DNA of 7,665 nucleotides from Opitutus sp. GAS368 (GTDB lineage Bacteria > Verrucomicrobiota > Verrucomicrobiia > Opitutales > Opitutaceae), in the NCBI GenBank assembly GCA_945862035.1, contig CAMAXB010000147.1:1-7665 (forward strand), read 5' to 3'. A program made the position numbers and the translations under genes. The notes under the pieces were generated by a model, which ran no database searches, was not told the origin of the DNA, and saw only the letters and a program-made list of their open reading frames with translations. Position 1 is the first letter of the stretch. Each line of letters starts with the position of its first letter. Positions 6,669 through 7,665 of this stretch are shown here, one piece after another.

Positions 6669-7665
6669 ATGTGTAATAAATTGCAATGGGGGGGTAACTG
6701 CCGAATCTGGACCCAGCACTTGAAAATCCTCATCGTCGGAACTCCCAAGGCCGGGAACACTTGGTTAAAGCACCTGTTGGCTGATGTCTACGACCTGCCA
6801 ATCGTTCGGTTAGGTTCCGTATTTGATCCTGAGGAGGCCGATGCAGTCGGCTCAAATTGGATCTGTCACCAGCACTACCTGCCCAAGCAATCCCTGCTCT
6901 CATGGGCGATGGCCAACCATGCCATCTTTGTCAGCGTGGTTCGCCACCCTGCTGACGTGCTCATTTCGCTTTGGCACCACAGCAGGCAAGCACGGCCAAG
7001 CGAGGAAAATCCACCCAGCAAAGAGGGGAGTCTGTCAAAATTGAGCGCCGGAGCAGACATCAATTGTGCGACGACCGTTCACTTCGTTCAGCAAGAATTC
7101 CCGGCACACCTAAATCTTTCGATCGCTTGGTCCTGCATTCCCGGCGTCGCCACCGTTCGCTACGAGGATTTATGGAATGAACCTTTCGAGGCCCTCTCGC
7201 GATTGACTGACGCCATCGAACCGAGGTCGGCAGAAACGCTGAAGCTGTCGCTCTGCGCCAACGAATTCGGGTTGATGCAGAGCACAGTCGACCCGGACAA
7301 GGGGCTGGTTCGCAAGGGCGGAACCGGAGGATGGGTCCGCATCCTTTCGCCTGAGATCAAACGCTTGTTTGCCCGTTCGGAGCCCTATCCGTCCCAATTC
7401 GCCAGTCTGGGCTACACCATGGATGAGCGCGATCCGACCAACCTTGCTCGACCAAGTCCCGGCATTGTCTGCGGGCCATTCTCGAAGCAGCCTCATTTCG
7501 ATGACGGGACGCCGATCACGCCAGTGCTGATGAAGGCCTACAATCGCGCTCCTTCCGATCTGCGCGCACGCTGGCTAGTTCCGACGACGACCGCCCCGGG
7601 ATCGTTCTTCAGCTGGCTGAACTCACCTACCGCGGCCGATCCGGACAACGGTTTTTGCTACCCGA
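6669..7665 (+). CDS. PAPS-dependent sulfotransferase with extra C-terminal domain, 3'-partial
   Basis: The frame is open from a stop at 6624-6626 to the right edge; 332 residues are visible from the ATG at 6669. Seen: VGTPKAGNTWL (23-33), the loop that binds the 5'-phosphosulfate of PAPS; ICHQHYLP (65-72), near the expected catalytic His; VVRHPADVLISLWHH (90-104), where R92 and S100 keep the R-x7-S spacing that holds the PAPS 3'-phosphate; VRYEDL (163-168); and RKGGTGGW (215-222), the conserved RKGxxGDW with Asp replaced by Gly. The enzyme should transfer sulfate from PAPS to a hydroxyl of a glycan or small molecule. From about 258 a further segment begins, including GTPITPVLMKAYNRAPSDLRARW, which resembles linker domains of polysaccharide glycosyltransferases as I recall, so the full protein may be a multidomain enzyme. 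A TTG at 6720 is an alternative start. GC is lower than in the left part. Confidence 0.85.
   Translation, partial: MCNKLQWGGNCRIWTQHLKILIVGTPKAGNTWLKHLLADVYDLPIVRLGSVFDPEEADAVGSNWICHQHYLPKQSLLSWAMANHAIFVSVVRHPADVLISLWHHSRQARPSEENPPSKEGSLSKLSAGADINCATTVHFVQQEFPAHLNLSIAWSCIPGVATVRYEDLWNEPFEALSRLTDAIEPRSAETLKLSLCANEFGLMQSTVDPDKGLVRKGGTGGWVRILSPEIKRLFARSEPYPSQFASLGYTMDERDPTNLARPSPGIVCGPFSKQPHFDDGTPITPVLMKAYNRAPSDLRARWLVPTTTAPGSFFSWLNSPTAADPDNGFCYP

Overview
The window is GC-rich chromosomal DNA from a bacterium. The tmRNA, the small ACT-domain protein, the MutT-type Nudix enzyme and the style of the Gfo/Idh/MocA protein all look to me like Verrucomicrobiota, perhaps Opitutae. That assignment rests on family resemblance recalled from memory and is an inference, not something the sequence proves.

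Layout: (1) positions 2-1006 (+) hold the 3' part of a Gfo/Idh/MocA oxidoreductase-like gene; (2) 1160-1615 (+) encode a two-ACT-domain protein; (3) 1625-1704 is a compact intergenic element with two hairpins and inverted GTAGCC/GGCTAC ends, filling the space between two convergent genes; (4) 4059-1706 (-) is a tight three-gene operon of LolD/MacB-type ATPase, FtsX-type permease and His-containing lipoprotein, resembling the Zrg/PA4063-4066 type of zinc-linked ABC system; (5) 4888-4181 (-) is an unrecognised conserved-looking protein; (6) 5321-5004 (-) is a small hydrophobic membrane protein followed by a very strong intrinsic terminator (4938-4972); (7) 5443-5880 (+) is a MutT-like Nudix hydrolase; (8) 6115-6469 (+) is a complete one-piece tmRNA gene (ssrA) whose tag ends NGTYEEMPLAA; (9) 6669 to the right edge (+) is a PAPS-dependent sulfotransferase with an additional C-terminal domain, open at the window edge.

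The left 6 kb reads as ordinary housekeeping and transport genes. The segment to the right of the tmRNA is lower in GC in the stretches I counted and carries a surface-polysaccharide type of gene, so the 3' end of ssrA may be the boundary of an acquired island, although no integrase or duplicated att site is visible here.

I did not find a clearly new biological system. The most interesting leads are the lipoprotein-containing ABC operon, the sulfotransferase with its extra domain beside ssrA, and the hairpin-pair element at 1625-1704.
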